Shown here: piece after piece, positions 15,976 through 24,382 of the stretch | Numbering within the stretch: position 1 is the first letter of the stretch | How the letters are laid out: each line of letters starts with the position of its first letter | IMG/VR virus record: IMGVR_UViG_3300022848_000671 | Location: 1 to 25,486 of that record | DNA: 25,486 nt | DNA from: a virus | Reading direction: 5' to 3' (one strand) | The notes under the pieces: model-generated | The model's input: only the letters and a program-made list of their open reading frames with translations | The model's database searches: none | What the model was told of the DNA's origin: nothing | Program-made: the position numbers and the translations under genes

Positions 15976-17005
15976 GAATATCCTCCACGTTCAAAACTTC
16001 AACCCGATATTTCGTTCTGCTCCAACCAACTGCTTGTGAGTCCACCTTATACGCATAGTATCCAGTCAACGGAACTTGTGCCGGACTTGTAGCACCTATC
16101 ACACTCGGACTCACACTTCCTTGAACCTCAACATTTAACTCTTTATTCACGATAACGGTTGGAAAATCGTCTCCAATCCAACCAACCGCTGCATCTACAC
16201 TAGCACTTGCATTTTCCGTCGCATTATTCAAAAACCTCGTACTCATTAACATAGGCGGCAAGTTCTGCACACGCACATCCAAGTTTATATCCTTACTTTT
16301 CCCCCAGCCTTTGGTCGCATCCCACATCTTATTCTCAGTATCATCACTGTTCAAACTATAAGACTGGCCAGCACTAGCACTGACGTCAACCCTGCCACTA
16401 ACCTTTCCGCCACTCAAAACAAAAGTCAATGCAACAGGACGAAAACTAGGCCAAGCCAAAACACTCACTCCCTTTAGCGTGCTAACCTTTGCCAACACGT
16501 CAGCTTTAACAGCCGTTGTTGGTAAGTAAAACTCCCATACATCAACCCAAACTCCTGCTGTATAAAACTCTTTTCGGTTCCATAGTAGCTCCGGCAATAC
16601 TCCCACGCTTGCGTGTCCACTAGCACTCTCGCTTCCACTTAGGCTATAACTATATCCACTCGCCTTTCCATTCCAGTCACTTTGTGTTTCTCCGTCTGCT
16701 TCGTCCTTAGTCCAGATAATTTCCAATGCCGCTAACTCGTCTGGCACTTCGATCTGGTCTTTTGTAATTGCACTACGTTCGCTTGTTGCATCCAACGCTG
16801 CCTGAATTGCAACTATGTCCCAGGTCTTTCTCAGGTTCAGATCTTTGCTAACAACATCCAGATCCGTCGCCGCTTCACCCATGTTAACTCCCATGGTAGT
16901 CTTCTGCCATTCAAACGGCATAACAATCCCCATACGAGGGTCATACTGTTGCCCATGCAACTCTTCCCCTTGGGAATGGTTCGTTGTTGGAGGAGTATAA
17001 GGCAT
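15968..17005 (-). CDS. Structural (tail or head-tail) protein, 345 aa
   Basis: No family is recognised. The N-terminal 40 residues are polar and Pro-rich. From about 110 onward it is Ser/Ala/Val-rich with long alternating patterns that look like beta sheet (GYSYSLSGSESASGHASVGV, ALTFVLSGGKVSGRVDVSAS, KDINLDVRVQNLPPMLMS, LNVEVQGSVSPSVIG). A tail, collar or fibre-base component immediately downstream of the adaptor is the best reading. A strong GGAGG lies inside the end of the adaptor gene, eleven bases before the ATG, and the stop/start junction is TAATG. There are no membrane segments. It does not resemble a T7 gp12-type nozzle in length (about half), so equivalence to a tail nozzle is not claimed. 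Confidence 0.8.
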   Translation of the reverse strand: MPYTPPTTNHSQGEELHGQQYDPRMGIVMPFEWQKTTMGVNMGEAATDLDVVSKDLNLRKTWDIVAIQAALDATSERSAITKDQIEVPDELAALEIIWTKDEADGETQSDWNGKASGYSYSLSGSESASGHASVGVLPELLWNRKEFYTAGVWVDVWEFYLPTTAVKADVLAKVSTLKGVSVLAWPSFRPVALTFVLSGGKVSGRVDVSASAGQSYSLNSDDTENKMWDATKGWGKSKDINLDVRVQNLPPMLMSTRFLNNATENASASVDAAVGWIGDDFPTVIVNKELNVEVQGSVSPSVIGATSPAQVPLTGYYAYKVDSQAVGWSRTKYRVEVLNVEDIHG

Positions 17006-17727
17006 TACCGTCCGTGCCTCCGAAATTGTTCAAAACGAAAAACATCCCATTCACGGAAAGACGCCAGCGCACGGTCAGCAAGCTCCTGTGGCGGAGGCAA
17101 GTTTCCTTCTTGACGAGAAATAAATTGCTTGTTAAAATAATTCATATGAATAATGCTTCGCCATTGTAAATACGACGAGCCTTTGCTTAGCCACGGGTCT
17201 GTTGCCGTAGTTTCCGCCAGCGTATCCGCGTCCCAATCCGTAGTCATAGCGTAGATTTCCATTCCCAACAGGAAAGTTTCCCCTGCTGTTTTGGGAAAAA
17301 ACAACACCCGGTCGCCTGCGAAAGTAAACCTTCCGCGTCCAGGAGGTTCAAGAGTATTTCCATCCGTTACATTCCTCCGCCGATAATGCGGATTGACTCT
17401 TTGTCTTTCCAGACTTTCCGCGATCGTAGTCCATTCCACGGGAAGCAGATTTCCATATGTATCGAAAATCCCTACTTCAACAATAGACTTAACCTCCACT
17501 GCTGTTGCCGTTCCATAAAGAACCGTGTTCACAAGACTTCCTCCCGTGCTTCCATCAACGGATAACTCCGCTAATGTTCGAGTAAACTCGAAATCGTACA
17601 GTAATTCTGCCTCAGCACGAGCCTGATTAACTGCGACGAGGAATAGATCGAGACCGTTTTGGGTCAGATCCGCCACGTCAAGTTGCAGGTATGACGCCGT
17701 AGCTTTTTTAATGTCAGATAATAACAC
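17005..17727 (-). CDS. Head-tail adaptor (connector) protein
   Basis: At 240 residues with a helical N-terminus (LSDIKKATASYLQLDVADLTQNGLDLFLVAVNQARAEAELLYDFEF), then a beta region and a C-terminal helix, this fits the podovirus adaptor group (T7 gp11 and SU10-type). That group forms the ring below the portal and joins the head to the tail. The segment around residues 115-160 (RGRFTFAGDRVLFFPKTAGETFLLGMEIYAM) and the aromatic strand after it also fit. The family call rests on pattern and on position after the capsid genes. The start is a GTG at 17727, chosen because the helix begins immediately and no ATG is available nearby; no Shine-Dalgarno site is visible. The stop overlaps the next ATG (TAATG). 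Confidence 0.82.
   Translation of the reverse strand: MLLSDIKKATASYLQLDVADLTQNGLDLFLVAVNQARAEAELLYDFEFTRTLAELSVDGSTGGSLVNTVLYGTATAVEVKSIVEVGIFDTYGNLLPVEWTTIAESLERQRVNPHYRRRNVTDGNTLEPPGRGRFTFAGDRVLFFPKTAGETFLLGMEIYAMTTDWDADTLAETTATDPWLSKGSSYLQWRSIIHMNYFNKQFISRQEGNLPPPQELADRALASFREWDVFRFEQFRRHGR
17017..17021 (-). promoter_or_regulatory. Shine-Dalgarno GGAGG for the 345-aa structural gene
   Basis: On the - strand GGAGG lies eleven bases before the ATG at 17005, inside the last codons of the adaptor gene. It supports this start and gives the 345-aa gene its own initiation signal besides stop-start coupling. Confidence 0.65.
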
Positions 17728-17753
17728 AGGAAGAAGATAGTTGTAAACAGGAT

Positions 17754-17945
17754 TTAGAACTCTCGACCTTTAAGTCCAAATGGACCTGAAGGAGTGCCTT
17801 TTTTTCCTGTGAATTGTTTTTGGTCGTTGGTTCCGCCGAACGTATCAGGGTGATCCTTTGCCGTTGTGCTGAGCCGTTTCTCCTTATTTCCCTTGCCGGG
17901 AGTATAAGTTTTGCCTGCGAGTGAACCCATAGAGGTCGTATTCAT
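17754..17945 (-). CDS. Small basic Gly-rich protein, 63 aa
   Basis: No family is recognised. The protein is short, Gly/Lys/Thr-rich and disordered-looking (LAGKTYTPGKGNKEKRLSTT, GKKGTPSGPFGLKGREF), with no membrane segment. A good AAAAGGA ribosome-binding site and an independent start are reasons to call it real. It sits between the capsid-associated 118-aa gene and the adaptor, where many phages place small head-completion or capsid-decorating peptides. A nucleic-acid-binding or head-stabilising role is possible only by position and charge. The gap to the adaptor is about 26 bases and holds no obvious signal. Confidence 0.7.
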   Translation of the reverse strand: MNTTSMGSLAGKTYTPGKGNKEKRLSTTAKDHPDTFGGTNDQKQFTGKKGTPSGPFGLKGREF

Positions 17946-17954
17946 AGTTTATTT

Positions 17955-17961
17955 TCCTTTT
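17955..17961 (-). promoter_or_regulatory. Shine-Dalgarno AAAAGGA for the 63-aa gene
   Basis: On the - strand aaaagga is centred about twelve bases before the ATG at 17945 in an AT-rich spacer. It supports a separately initiated small gene. Confidence 0.6.
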
Positions 17962-17967
17962 GTTGGA

Positions 17968-18324
17968 TTAGCGCAGTTTTGGTGCGCCAACCACAGTGAT
18001 GTAACCAGAGACCGCCGAAACGTCTCCAGCCGCTGCTCCACCAGAGAACGACCCCGCACCGAACACAATCGTGTCCGTTACAGGATCGACCACCGCTGGA
18101 ACAACTACGTTATTGGTATCGTCGAAGAAGTTGCCACAAGCAACAAGCTGCGAAAATCCCAAAGCGTCCGCGCTGAGAACGTTGGTTTGACCACCAACGC
18201 TAACAGCGGTTAGCTTCAGGCGTTTCAACACCACTTTCTTGTCAACCGGACCACCGAACGCGAATTCCCCCGCGTCCAGTGAATCCGGCAACAAGCTGAC
18301 TTGCGATGCAGTCAACGCAGACAT
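17968..18324 (-). CDS. Capsid-associated (decoration-like) protein, 118 aa
   Basis: This small Ala/Val/Gly-rich beta protein lies three bases after the major capsid gene. The strands are short (KKVVLKRLKLTAVSVGG, NVVVPAVVDPVTDTIVFGAGSFSGG, SGYITVVGAPKL), typical of head decoration or cement proteins and of the small structural proteins that follow phage capsid genes. No exact family is recognised. There is no Shine-Dalgarno site at normal distance; a GGAGG lies 16 bases upstream inside the end of the capsid gene, so translation is probably coupled to the capsid gene. A decoration role is inference from adjacency and fold character; a short tail-tube-like or head-completion subunit is an alternative. 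Confidence 0.8.
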   Translation of the reverse strand: MSALTASQVSLLPDSLDAGEFAFGGPVDKKVVLKRLKLTAVSVGGQTNVLSADALGFSQLVACGNFFDDTNNVVVPAVVDPVTDTIVFGAGSFSGGAAAGDVSAVSGYITVVGAPKLR

Positions 18325-18327
18325 AAC

Positions 18328-19737
18328 TTAGAGGGTAATTCCTCCGAGGTCGCCGACGAACTGGAACGCTTCTGGATAAGGGAACTCGAAGCCACCTTCG
18401 GTCAACCATTGATCCTTCCGCTTGTCAGCATCGTTTTCCTGAATCATGGCTTCGATGTCCGTGTCGCTGTCAGTCAGCGGACGGAAGTTCATGTAACCCA
18501 GGTCGATATAGAACGCGGAGTTCCGGAACGCAGGGTCATTGAACAACGGGTGAGTCTTGTAAAAGACCGTGCCCGCATTCGAGTTATGTTTAATCATCTC
18601 GAAGTCGAATCCTTTGAATCCGTTCTCGCGAAGGCTAGTGAACTGGATCTGGCGCTCAAACATGTCAGCGACACGATTCAAGTAACCAGGACCGCACAAG
18701 CAGAGCTTGCTCCAGTCGGTAGCGTTCGTCCGTTCGAATACACGGGAGTTCAGTTCATTGAACTCAGCCTTCGTAATAGTCGCACCGGCCAACTTGATGA
18801 TGCGCTTGTTCGTGTAAGTCACCCAGTCGGTTTCCGCAGAAACGTCGGCCTGACCGTACTCGATTGCACCACCAGCAGCAACGCTGCCCTTTTCCCACTG
18901 TTGCAAGAACCACATCAACCCACCGGTGAACCGGCGAGAGACAGTGTCTCCTGTGGACGGATCCACCGCAGTGGTCTTTCCTCGTTCACCAAAGAACGCA
19001 GCAAGTTCCAACTGAGACATGTGATCAATACCATTGTCGAAACAAGCTTCCTTGTACGCGCCAGTTTTGTCATAGACAGTTGGGGCTTTCAACGCCGTGC
19101 GGGTGAGCTCAAACGCAGTCTTGAAGATTTGCGTATAGTTAACCGCTTCGTTCGGGAATTTAATCCGGCCGGAGCGAGAACGCGCACCTTCAGAGAACGC
19201 CGAACCCATCGCGTAGATATGCTTGCCAACAGCAGCCGCAGCCACGTTGAGAAGGTCAGCCTGTGCGGTGACGAGTTCCAGTTCCACATAACCACTGCCG
19301 ACCACAGTCACACGACCAGCGATATCGGTATACGACGTTGCCGTCGGACCAGTAGCGCTGACACCCATGTTGAACAGTTTTACAACCGTATCAACTTGGA
19401 AGTCAGAAGCGTCAGTGACATACAGCCGAATAGCACCCATAGCAGCAACATCAAAGTTACCATTACTGTCGCCACTTGCTGTGGTTACACCGGCCGTAGT
19501 AAACGGACCAGTCTTGTTCCCCGAAGTTGCGGGTCCAGCTACCGTAGTAGTCTTGATCGCAGCCCAGCGTTTTTCCTGCCAGCCGAACTCAGGGATCGGC
19601 GTTTCATCGTTGTCCATCATTGACAGCAAACCGACCAAAGGAGCAGTGCCGTTCGGGAAATTGTGAAAAATCCTCCGACGGGTGTTCTTGGACCAGTAGT
19701 TGTCAATTGTTTCACTGGATGTAAGTCCTAGTGCCAT
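18328..19737 (-). CDS. Major capsid protein
   Basis: This 469-aa protein forms the head shell. It has features of the phage HK97-fold/SU10-like capsid group: an N-terminal helix-rich arm (SSETIDNYWSKNTRRRIF), a long middle with TYDKT-type turns and an insertion of small strands, a helical segment with LELAAFFGERGK, and a conserved-looking C-terminal part (FYKTHPLFND, AFYIDLGYMNFRPLTDSD, DQWLTEGGFEFPYPEAF). Its position directly after the scaffold gene and its own AAAGGA ribosome-binding site fit. There is no delta-domain-like charged N-terminus, which agrees with a separate scaffold protein. Base composition is noticeably richer in G and C at third positions than in the flanking genes by eye, as expected for a highly expressed gene. 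Confidence 0.93.
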   Translation of the reverse strand: MALGLTSSETIDNYWSKNTRRRIFHNFPNGTAPLVGLLSMMDNDETPIPEFGWQEKRWAAIKTTTVAGPATSGNKTGPFTTAGVTTASGDSNGNFDVAAMGAIRLYVTDASDFQVDTVVKLFNMGVSATGPTATSYTDIAGRVTVVGSGYVELELVTAQADLLNVAAAAVGKHIYAMGSAFSEGARSRSGRIKFPNEAVNYTQIFKTAFELTRTALKAPTVYDKTGAYKEACFDNGIDHMSQLELAAFFGERGKTTAVDPSTGDTVSRRFTGGLMWFLQQWEKGSVAAGGAIEYGQADVSAETDWVTYTNKRIIKLAGATITKAEFNELNSRVFERTNATDWSKLCLCGPGYLNRVADMFERQIQFTSLRENGFKGFDFEMIKHNSNAGTVFYKTHPLFNDPAFRNSAFYIDLGYMNFRPLTDSDTDIEAMIQENDADKRKDQWLTEGGFEFPYPEAFQFVGDLGGITL

Positions 19738-19746
19738 TGTGTTATT

Positions 19747-19752
19747 TCCTTT
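19747..19752 (-). promoter_or_regulatory. Shine-Dalgarno site for the major capsid gene
   Basis: On the - strand aaagga precedes the ATG at 19737 by nine bases. It lies in the 47-base gap after the scaffold gene, one of the largest spacers in the window. I saw no clear -10/-35 promoter or hairpin terminator in that gap. Confidence 0.65.
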
Positions 19753-19784
19753 GTGTTGTTGTATCTAGCTGACAGGAAGGACCG

Positions 19785-20582
19785 TTAGACCTTACCGAGG
19801 ATGCCCATTGCTTTGGACTGTCCTTGGACAGAATCACCCGCTCCGCCTCCGCCACCACCCCCACCCGGTGTAGTTACCGGAAGGGTTGGCTGCTTAGACA
19901 CAGGTTTGCCGGCAACAGCGGAAGCTGCGGCCAGTTTGAATTCGGGGTTGGTTTGTTGAATTACTGCTTCGACCCCGGAGGCGATGGCAGTAAATAAAGA
20001 CTTTTCGTCCTTAAATTGGGATGTATCAAGAGAGTTACCTACGGCGGCAAGAATTGGCCGTAGAGCGGGATTGTTAAGTTGCTCGTGAGTTTTGAAAAAA
20101 CGGGATTCTTGTGCCTCCACTTGTTGTTGCTGATGCGCGGTAAGTAAGGGAGCATATTGCGAGTCCACGTTAGACTGCGCTTGTTGTAAGCGAGCTTGCA
20201 TGACAGTATCAACGTGCTTAGTAATTCCGTCACGCATACGCTCTAGTGCAGTCTTCTGCGTGTCCAAATTTCCAAACTGGGTCATGAAGTCCTCGTCGAT
20301 ATCGAAAAAGTTCAACATCTTCTTGGCTTCTTCCGCAGTCATCGGAGCTTTCGCCTGTTCGGCAGGGGCCTTTGGCATATACCCTTTGAGATGCTCGCCG
20401 AACTCAGCGGCCATCGCCTTAGCGTCGAAAGGCGCAACTTCAGGAGTAGCCTCCTTTGGGTCAGGAGTTACTTCCGACGTTGGCTCAGGGGTAATCTCCC
20501 CCAAGACCTCTTTCGCGCTTCCGCCGTGATTATCGTCTGCTTCCTCGTAAAAAGGAAGGAATTTATACTTTAATGGATTCAT
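19785..20582 (-). CDS. Capsid scaffold protein
   Basis: This 265-aa protein is acidic and helical and fits the scaffold group by position (portal, 101-aa gene, this gene, then capsid) and composition. The N-terminal 60 residues are Pro/Glu/Thr-rich and disordered. Residues about 80-210 are charged helices (EEAKKMLNFFDIDEDFMTQF, RMRDGITKHVDTVMQARLQQ, HQQQQVEAQESRFFKTHEQL). The tail carries eight consecutive glycines (residues about 241-248) and ends with a basic helix SKAMGILGKV, a typical capsid-contact end. It is expected to act inside the procapsid and leave before or during packaging. No ribosome-binding site is evident; it starts two bases after the stop of the upstream gene. Confidence 0.85.
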   Translation of the reverse strand: MNPLKYKFLPFYEEADDNHGGSAKEVLGEITPEPTSEVTPDPKEATPEVAPFDAKAMAAEFGEHLKGYMPKAPAEQAKAPMTAEEAKKMLNFFDIDEDFMTQFGNLDTQKTALERMRDGITKHVDTVMQARLQQAQSNVDSQYAPLLTAHQQQQVEAQESRFFKTHEQLNNPALRPILAAVGNSLDTSQFKDEKSLFTAIASGVEAVIQQTNPEFKLAAASAVAGKPVSKQPTLPVTTPGGGGGGGGAGDSVQGQSKAMGILGKV

Positions 20583-20583
20583 G

Positions 20584-20889
20584 TTATTGTTTGGATTTCG
20601 TCAATTCGTGTGCGGTCTCAGCGATATTGCTAAGATTCGATTTGAGAGTTTGACGGGACTCTTCAAAAAATGTAAGAAATGAGGACGTTGTATCCCGGTT
20701 TCCATGGAGTTCTGAAAGTGCTGCAATCGCCTCGGGCGTGCTCGGACGGAGTTCTAGCAACTGTTGCTCCAGGATTTTCACGTCTTGATTCAAAGTGAAT
20801 AAAAACGATTGGTAATACCCCGAGGACAAGAACGTGTCCAACTCTACGAGCTGGTCTTCTAGTTGCTTTTTGCTTTTCTCTTCACTCAT
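20584..20889 (-). CDS. Coiled-coil protein between portal and scaffold, 101 aa
   Basis: This highly helical small protein has heptad-like Leu spacing (KKQLEDQLVELDTF, LNQDVKILEQQLLELRPS, RQTLKSNLSNIAETAHELTK). No family is recognised. The start is certain: an ATGA overlap with the portal stop and an AGGAG seven bases upstream. By position it may be a portal-associated, scaffold-assisting or head-assembly factor. The length and charge also match small DNA-binding packaging proteins (small terminase-like), but I see no DNA-binding helix-turn-helix, so that is only an alternative. Confidence 0.8.
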   Translation of the reverse strand: MSEEKSKKQLEDQLVELDTFLSSGYYQSFLFTLNQDVKILEQQLLELRPSTPEAIAALSELHGNRDTTSSFLTFFEESRQTLKSNLSNIAETAHELTKSKQ

Positions 20890-22772
20890 ACTGGAACTCC
20901 TGGTTGAGGCGGAACCCCCGGTTGCTCCGGCATGACCATCGGCGGCGGCATCGTTCCGGGATCGTAATTAAACCGCGAAATATCCACCCCGCCGCGAAGG
21001 TATTGCACCTGACCAACGAGCTTCACAGGGTCCATTGTTTGCGTAACCTGTTGCGCTGCCATAGGATTTGCCTGGAAGAGCAAGCCTAACAACTCCTGAA
21101 TACTCTGTGCCATGAAACCTTTTTCCGACGCCAAGGTCGAATCGAAAGTAAAGAAATCATCTCCACAAATAACCTCTTCCGGCGTACCCTTAAACGCAGC
21201 ATACCGTGCTTCCAGGTCTTCCACTTGACCAACAATGCGCTGAAATTGTTCAATAGAAAGTGCCTGCCTATGGTTCGTTAGCATCTGCTGTCCGAGTGGC
21301 GCATACGAACCTTCCCAAATCAAATGCCCGTGCATTTTCATTCGTCCAGCGGCACCCGCATTTACATTACGGCTTTCCGTAGCAGACCGGCGACCAGGGG
21401 CATACTGGCCCATCGCATTCCCGTTTACTCCCGTCACCACTTCCATTAACCGGGACAAGCTCTCAACGTCGGCAATGTGTCCCGCTGTTACGTCTTGCAC
21501 TTTCAACTGCGAAACAGCCTTCTCTCCAATCAGAGGGTTCGTTCCCGAACGCAAGTAAATATCCCCTTCACCATCAAGGCTTTTCGTATCAACCACAGAC
21601 GGATTGATAATCAAGCGGTTGCCGATGACTCTGCGGACGGAAGAAATACGTGCGTTAATGAACCAGGACATAATATCCTGCAACCTGTAAATTAGATCTG
21701 CCAAGCCGTCCGCGATAGTCTGCTCCATGTCAGGAGTGAACAAGCCTACGGTAAAGGAAAACTGTCCGTGCCAAGTGCCTGCTGGTTCCAGTCGGATGAT
21801 CCTTTGGTCATTCGCAATCCAAAGATGATACATAACAGGAAACGTCTCCGGACCAAGAGGCTCATCCCCGTCGACCATGAACTTACTCGGAACAAGCTTA
21901 ATCTGAACTTTGGTAACAACGCATAACGCTTTCGTATTCGTCGCAGAAAAGTTTTGTCTCCAGTCGTTGTCGATCCTATTGTTAGAGCGTAAAGTTCCAC
22001 CACGGGAAGACATCCAGTTAACAGAAGCAGCAGGAATATGTTCCACACCAGCAACTTCCCCGTTAGTTTGAAGCTGATACAGCTCTTCCATCGAGTACTC
22101 TTCTTCGCTCGCACAGAACCGACCTTTCTGGAAATCCACAAGCGGGTATGCTGTGTCAGGAAAGAAGCGATACGGAGAAACGTTCCGAACATAATTACCC
22201 TCGAACCGAACGAACTCTTGCCAACTAGGTTCCCCTTGGAGACTTGCAGTAACGCCGAGGATATTCACCTCAACTGGCGGAGGAGTCACGAACACATTCG
22301 CTATTTCCTTTGTCCATCCAGTTTCAAAAATGCCTACGCCAAAGCGAGCAATGTTTAGCAAGTGCTGGAATGTTCGGAGATTGAACTGATTCCGTTTGCA
22401 ATCCCGATTCACAATCTTTTCCGCATCCTGCTGTTTGGTCCCGTGATCTTCGTTTCCACTCGGATCGAACTCGAAGAACATTGCATTTTGATTATACAAA
22501 AGGAACAAAAACGAAACAAAAGTTTGAACCTGTGCGTAGGTGTGAGGCACGACTAGCTTTTCCGGCTGGCCACGATCCGCTGCTTTCTTGTCAGCTTCGT
22601 CCTGTGCACGTTCGCCACGATAAACCTGGTCCTGCAAATCCCAATCCAAATACTTGGACGACATTTTCAACCGCGATTGCTTCATCAACGCTAAAGCATG
22701 AGTTAACAATGCCTGGTGTTCTTTCGTCGGCTCGCCTTCTTGTTCGAGTAATTTTTTGATGTCGTCGGTCAT
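20886..22772 (-). CDS. Portal protein
   Basis: This 628-aa protein forms the dodecameric ring through which DNA enters and leaves the head. It fits the T7/SU10-type portal group: an N-terminal helical part, a wing-like beta section (residues about 110-330) with an aromatic FARFGVGIFETGW-type segment, a long crown helix with RLMEVVTGVNGNAMGQYAPG, the clip/stem helices after it, and a Pro/Gln-rich flexible end (PPMVMPEQPGVPPQPG). Length is in the usual range for podovirus portals. It lies between terminase and scaffold genes. The start overlaps the terminase stop (ATGA) and lacks a Shine-Dalgarno site, so translation should be coupled to terminase. Confidence 0.92.
   Translation of the reverse strand: MTDDIKKLLEQEGEPTKEHQALLTHALALMKQSRLKMSSKYLDWDLQDQVYRGERAQDEADKKAADRGQPEKLVVPHTYAQVQTFVSFLFLLYNQNAMFFEFDPSGNEDHGTKQQDAEKIVNRDCKRNQFNLRTFQHLLNIARFGVGIFETGWTKEIANVFVTPPPVEVNILGVTASLQGEPSWQEFVRFEGNYVRNVSPYRFFPDTAYPLVDFQKGRFCASEEEYSMEELYQLQTNGEVAGVEHIPAASVNWMSSRGGTLRSNNRIDNDWRQNFSATNTKALCVVTKVQIKLVPSKFMVDGDEPLGPETFPVMYHLWIANDQRIIRLEPAGTWHGQFSFTVGLFTPDMEQTIADGLADLIYRLQDIMSWFINARISSVRRVIGNRLIINPSVVDTKSLDGEGDIYLRSGTNPLIGEKAVSQLKVQDVTAGHIADVESLSRLMEVVTGVNGNAMGQYAPGRRSATESRNVNAGAAGRMKMHGHLIWEGSYAPLGQQMLTNHRQALSIEQFQRIVGQVEDLEARYAAFKGTPEEVICGDDFFTFDSTLASEKGFMAQSIQELLGLLFQANPMAAQQVTQTMDPVKLVGQVQYLRGGVDISRFNYDPGTMPPPMVMPEQPGVPPQPGVPV
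20897..20901 (-). promoter_or_regulatory. Shine-Dalgarno AGGAG for the 101-aa gene
   Basis: On the - strand aggag ends seven bases before the ATG at 20889, within the portal gene's last codons. It confirms the chosen start. Confidence 0.7.
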
Positions 22773-24382
22773 AGCTTTAACAAAGTCTTGGCATTAAAAA
22801 ACCTGCGCTGATCTTCTCCGTAAGAGATATTCGTTGTCCGTTTTGGCCGCATATCCTCGTCTTCAGGACGAGTTATATACGCACAGCCGTGAACAATCGC
22901 ACGATAGAGATTTTCCATCATATGGTCTTTTTCGTCTTTTGGTTTATTCTTGTCCCCGTCATAGACGTAATAAGAAAATTCTGAAATGGTCTCGCGCAAG
23001 TTAGGAGAGAACATAATCGTAGGTTTACCGTCAGCCCCACGCTCTTTCAATCGTTCTCTAACCATGTTGATCCCCAACCGCAAATCTTTACTTGCTGGCA
23101 TGAAATAAATTCCATACTTACAAAGCTCATCCACAATGGATTCTCTTGTAACCGGATTTGGAATAACTGCCAACGGGTCAATGTAGTATTCCGGGACGAA
23201 ATATCCACCAACACGATCTTTCAAGTCCGTAATGCACGGATGGATTAAGTTCTCCGAAAACATTTCATCATAAACATAAAGTCTTCCCTGTGGGTCTGTG
23301 GCAAAATACAGGATTGCTTGCGGCAACCGAATATGATAATCCCACCAAATCCGAATGGTATAGTTTTTTGGCGGAAGATGGTAAGCTTTCCAGCCAAGAG
23401 GAACTTCCTGGAGAACGTGATCGTCATGAATAAATTCTTTGTAAATTCTGCCCGACATTCCTAGTGGATGGCCAAAAAGGCGACAGTCCTTTTCATCTTG
23501 CGTAAGAGAAGATTCAAATTCCGCAACTCCAGCTTCCTCCCGGTAAGGGTTATCATAAATAGACCCGGTAATGATATATTTTGTTTCAAACTCTAACCCT
23601 TCTTCCGCATCCTTAATCGGAGCGTCTGGATTCGGCGTGAACTTAGTATTCATCCACATCTGATCTAACGGAGTGCAAGTAAACCAATACGAACCGTTAC
23701 GATCCATCAACCCGCGGGCATGAGCCTTAAACATTTTTTCGATACAAGGTTCATCGACATGGATAAAGTCCCAATCAGCGGACTCCGCAGAGAGCTTGTT
23801 TCGTTTGTAAGCTTCAATAGTATCAATAGTCAAAGTCGAACTACCTCCGCCGAACTCATCCGGACGAAGGATTTCAACCTGCTCGACGTAACCGCCTTGC
23901 GTAGTTGTAATTCTTCCAATCGACAACGCAGGCAAGAACCGAAAAAGTTTTCCAAGCTGTTCGTGAGACCCATCCCTATTCGTAAAGATCCGCTGGCTAA
24001 CACCCCAGTCGGCAACAATCAAAAGACCTTTGACAGGTCTGTTTGGAATTCCCGCACGAATAAACGGATGATCCGCACCGCCTTCGTGCCGCACAGCAAC
24101 ATTCCGCTCGCCATCATAAATATCGAATGCGTCTTTATACCAGACACGTCCCCCCATGCACCAAGCAATGTCCTCACAGATACCGCTTTCGCTCTTGCCG
24201 AAACGGTTGCCTGTTCGCAAATACCGACCAATAGCTTTTGCAGTATGGAACTTGTGCTGCTTTAAATGCGGGCGATAAAAGTAAACGCCATACTTTTCTT
24301 TCAGTTCCTGGATACGACGAAGCCTTGCATTCTCCTGACGGAGTTCTTGCAATTTTACGAATGCTTCGACTTTAGAACTCAT
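22769..24382 (-). CDS. Terminase large subunit (packaging ATPase/nuclease)
   Basis: This protein drives DNA into the head and cuts it. It is 537 residues from the chosen start. Walker A GNRFGKS is at 58-64, Walker B FIHVDEP at 206-212 with D210-E211, and the coupling motif FTCTPL is near 234-239. The C-terminal RNase H-like nuclease has D348 (IWWDYH), D402 (YYIDPLA) and a late acidic stretch KDHMMENLYRAI for the third metal ligand. The start at 24382 is set by a TAATG overlap with the peptidase stop; an upstream start at 24409 would overlap the neighbour by 28 bases and adds a hydrophobic leader without a site. There is no separate small terminase gene in the window. Confidence 0.93.
   Translation of the reverse strand: MSSKVEAFVKLQELRQENARLRRIQELKEKYGVYFYRPHLKQHKFHTAKAIGRYLRTGNRFGKSESGICEDIAWCMGGRVWYKDAFDIYDGERNVAVRHEGGADHPFIRAGIPNRPVKGLLIVADWGVSQRIFTNRDGSHEQLGKLFRFLPALSIGRITTTQGGYVEQVEILRPDEFGGGSSTLTIDTIEAYKRNKLSAESADWDFIHVDEPCIEKMFKAHARGLMDRNGSYWFTCTPLDQMWMNTKFTPNPDAPIKDAEEGLEFETKYIITGSIYDNPYREEAGVAEFESSLTQDEKDCRLFGHPLGMSGRIYKEFIHDDHVLQEVPLGWKAYHLPPKNYTIRIWWDYHIRLPQAILYFATDPQGRLYVYDEMFSENLIHPCITDLKDRVGGYFVPEYYIDPLAVIPNPVTRESIVDELCKYGIYFMPASKDLRLGINMVRERLKERGADGKPTIMFSPNLRETISEFSYYVYDGDKNKPKDEKDHMMENLYRAIVHGCAYITRPEDEDMRPKRTTNISYGEDQRRFFNAKTLLKL

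Noticed and set aside
15131-16039. 302-aa + strand ORF opposite the collagen-like and Cys-rich genes
   Set aside because: Pro/Val/Ser-rich shadow of the Gly-rich - strand repeats; it crosses two - strand gene boundaries and has no own signals.
18301-19623. 440-aa + strand ORF opposite the major capsid gene
   Set aside because: It is fully antisense to a well-supported capsid gene, is Arg/Ser/Val-rich without domain character, and has no ribosome-binding site. It is a by-product of the capsid gene's codon pattern.
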